A stretch of DNA of 6,484 nt, taken from positions 1 to 6,484 of the forward strand of contig JAOZOT010000204.1 in the NCBI GenBank assembly GCA_029933115.1. Reading direction: 5' to 3'. Of this stretch, positions 5,598-6,484 are shown in pieces. The notes under the pieces were generated by a model. It was given only the letters and a program-made list of their open reading frames with translations. It had not been told where the DNA came from and made no database searches. This DNA is from Anaerolineae bacterium (GTDB lineage Bacteria; Chloroflexota; Anaerolineae; E26-bin7). The position numbers and the translations under genes are program-made. Within the stretch, counting starts at the first letter, position 1. Each line of letters opens with the position of its first letter.

Positions 5598-6475
5598 CGC
5601 CCCGCCTTCATAGCAGCGACCTCCAAGACGTAATCAATGATCTTCCCCGGAATGTCTACCCCTGTGGGAGTGATGCTGTTGCGGAATTCCGGGGTATGAT
5701 TGACCTCGCTCACCAGCAAACGGCCGTCGGGAGCCTCAAAGATGTCTATGGCGACCACCCCTCCCCCCACGGCTTGTGCCGCAGCGCAGGAAATACGGTC
5801 TACCTCTGGAGTGATGGGACAGTTCGAGGCTGTTCCCCCACGGGCGGTATTGGTTATCCAATGTGTCGAGCTGCGGTAGATGGCGGCTATGGTCTCACCG
5901 CCGGCGACAAAGCTACGGATGTCGCGCCCTGGCTTTTCGACATACTCCTGGATGTAGAAGATAGAGTGTTGGTAGCCTCCCAGTGTTTTCTTGTGCTCCA
6001 AGATAGCTTCGGCGGCGTAGCAGTCGCTCACCTTGGCCAGCAGCCGCCCCCACGAACCGAAGAGCGGCTTGAGCACCACCGGGTATCCCATTTCTTCGAT
6101 GGCTTCCAGCGCCGCCTCTGGGGTGAAAGCGACCTTGGTCCGTGGGATGGGCACACCCGCTTTCTGCAAGGCAGCGCTGGTGAGCAGTTTGTCGCCGCAG
6201 GTGGCCACCACGCGATGAGGGCTGACCGCCGGTATCCCTACACTTTCCAGCCAGCGGGTGAGGTAGTAGGCTTGCGAGTGACTCAGGCAGCGGACGAGCA
6301 CGGCGTCGTACTTCCCCAGACCGTTGTCGCCCAGGTCAAAGACTACCTCCCGTGGGTCAATCCGGTCATAGTTCACCCCCCGCTTTTGTAGGGCGGCGAA
6401 AAGCAACTTCTCCTCGATCCGCACTCGAGAACACAATACACCGATCTTTACTTCCCCATTTGTCTCACCTCCCAT
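5594..6475 (-). CDS. lysX: LysX, alpha-aminoadipate--LysW ligase
   Basis: A 293-residue ATP-grasp ligase that activates the C-terminal glutamate side chain of LysW with ATP and couples it to the amino group of alpha-aminoadipate, protecting it for the later steps. Motifs: VKIGVLCSRVRIEEK (9-23), TCGDKLLT (92-99, ATP-binding Lys96), VVLKPLFGSWGRL (133-145, Lys136), IQEYVEKPGRDI (175-186), STHWITNTARGG (203-214), VAIDIFEA (241-248, Asp244) and SEVNHTPEF (256-264, metal-binding Glu257 and Asn259). N266-S267 just after it is the Asn-Ser pair linked to aminoadipate specificity in Sulfolobus LysX, and TASNCP (215-220) matches Thermus LysX (AENCP). The ATG at 6475 has GGTGA just before it at the window edge. 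The protein has about ten more N-terminal residues than Thermus LysX. It is the first operon gene visible, and its stop overlaps the start of argX. Confidence 0.94.
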   Translation of the reverse strand: MGGETNGEVKIGVLCSRVRIEEKLLFAALQKRGVNYDRIDPREVVFDLGDNGLGKYDAVLVRCLSHSQAYYLTRWLESVGIPAVSPHRVVATCGDKLLTSAALQKAGVPIPRTKVAFTPEAALEAIEEMGYPVVLKPLFGSWGRLLAKVSDCYAAEAILEHKKTLGGYQHSIFYIQEYVEKPGRDIRSFVAGGETIAAIYRSSTHWITNTARGGTASNCPITPEVDRISCAAAQAVGGGVVAIDIFEAPDGRLLVSEVNHTPEFRNSITPTGVDIPGKIIDYVLEVAAMKAGR

Positions 6476-6484
6476 TCTTTCACC
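6448..6484 (-). other. lysX leader at the window edge: internal Shine-Dalgarno and an open second frame
   Basis: On the minus strand, GGTGAAAGA precedes the lysX ATG (6475-6473), and codons 1-4 contain a stronger ribosome-binding sequence, GGGAGGTGAG (6473-6464). Five bases after it is an out-of-frame ATG that reads Met-Gly-Lys-stop (6459-6448). That frame stays open back to the window edge (VKEWEVRQMGK-stop), so an upstream gene could end here and overlap lysX. It does not end in the EDWGE-type tail expected of LysW. I cannot tell which reading is used. Confidence 0.3.

Noticed and set aside
5696..6391. A 231-codon plus-strand open frame opposite lysX
   Set aside because: It is antisense to a fully conserved ATP-grasp gene and shows no protein-family motifs; long antisense frames are expected in GC-rich coding DNA.

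Overview
The window is GC-rich bacterial DNA dominated by one minus-strand operon for amino-acid biosynthesis on the LysW carrier protein (the lysine route through alpha-aminoadipate, with a probable arginine branch). The gene set, a GroEL ending in a proline-rich PPEY tail instead of a GGM tail, and an FmdB-type zinc ribbon with a CPxGH motif together suggest a Chloroflexota-like bacterium (Anaerolineae type, possibly thermophilic). That placement is inferred from remembered family features and is not proven by the window.

Layout, left to right. The plus strand carries the last 34 codons of groEL (to 107), a perfect 12-bp stem-loop (125-158), and a small FmdB-family zinc-ribbon gene (215-466). 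The FmdB gene meets the operon tail to tail, with only 22 bp between stop codons. The remainder is on the minus strand and is transcribed right to left: lysX (6475-5594), a second LysX-like ligase best called argX (5597-4755), lysY (4708-3635), lysZ (3570-2764), lysJ (2767-1601) and lysK (1562-489). No stretch without a gene is longer than about 110 bp.

How the genes work together. LysX joins alpha-aminoadipate, and ArgX probably joins glutamate, to the C-terminal glutamate of LysW. LysZ phosphorylates the free side-chain carboxylate, LysY reduces it to the semialdehyde, LysJ aminates it, and LysK cuts lysine (or ornithine) from the carrier. There are two ligases but only one copy of each later enzyme. 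The ligases differ at the position that sets specificity in Sulfolobus: Asn-Ser in the first, Gly-Ala in the second. This arrangement matches the Sulfolobus scheme in which LysX and ArgX feed a shared LysZ-Y-J-K set. The LysW gene is not in the window.

Most unusual points: (1) a tandem lysX-argX pair in a bacterial LysW operon; (2) argX has no usable ATG, GTG or TTG start that keeps its conserved N-terminus, and instead begins at an ATA overlapping the lysX stop as ATAA; (3) a 9-bp hairpin sits exactly between the argX stop and the lysY ribosome-binding site; (4) a run of degenerate heptads lies between lysY and lysZ.
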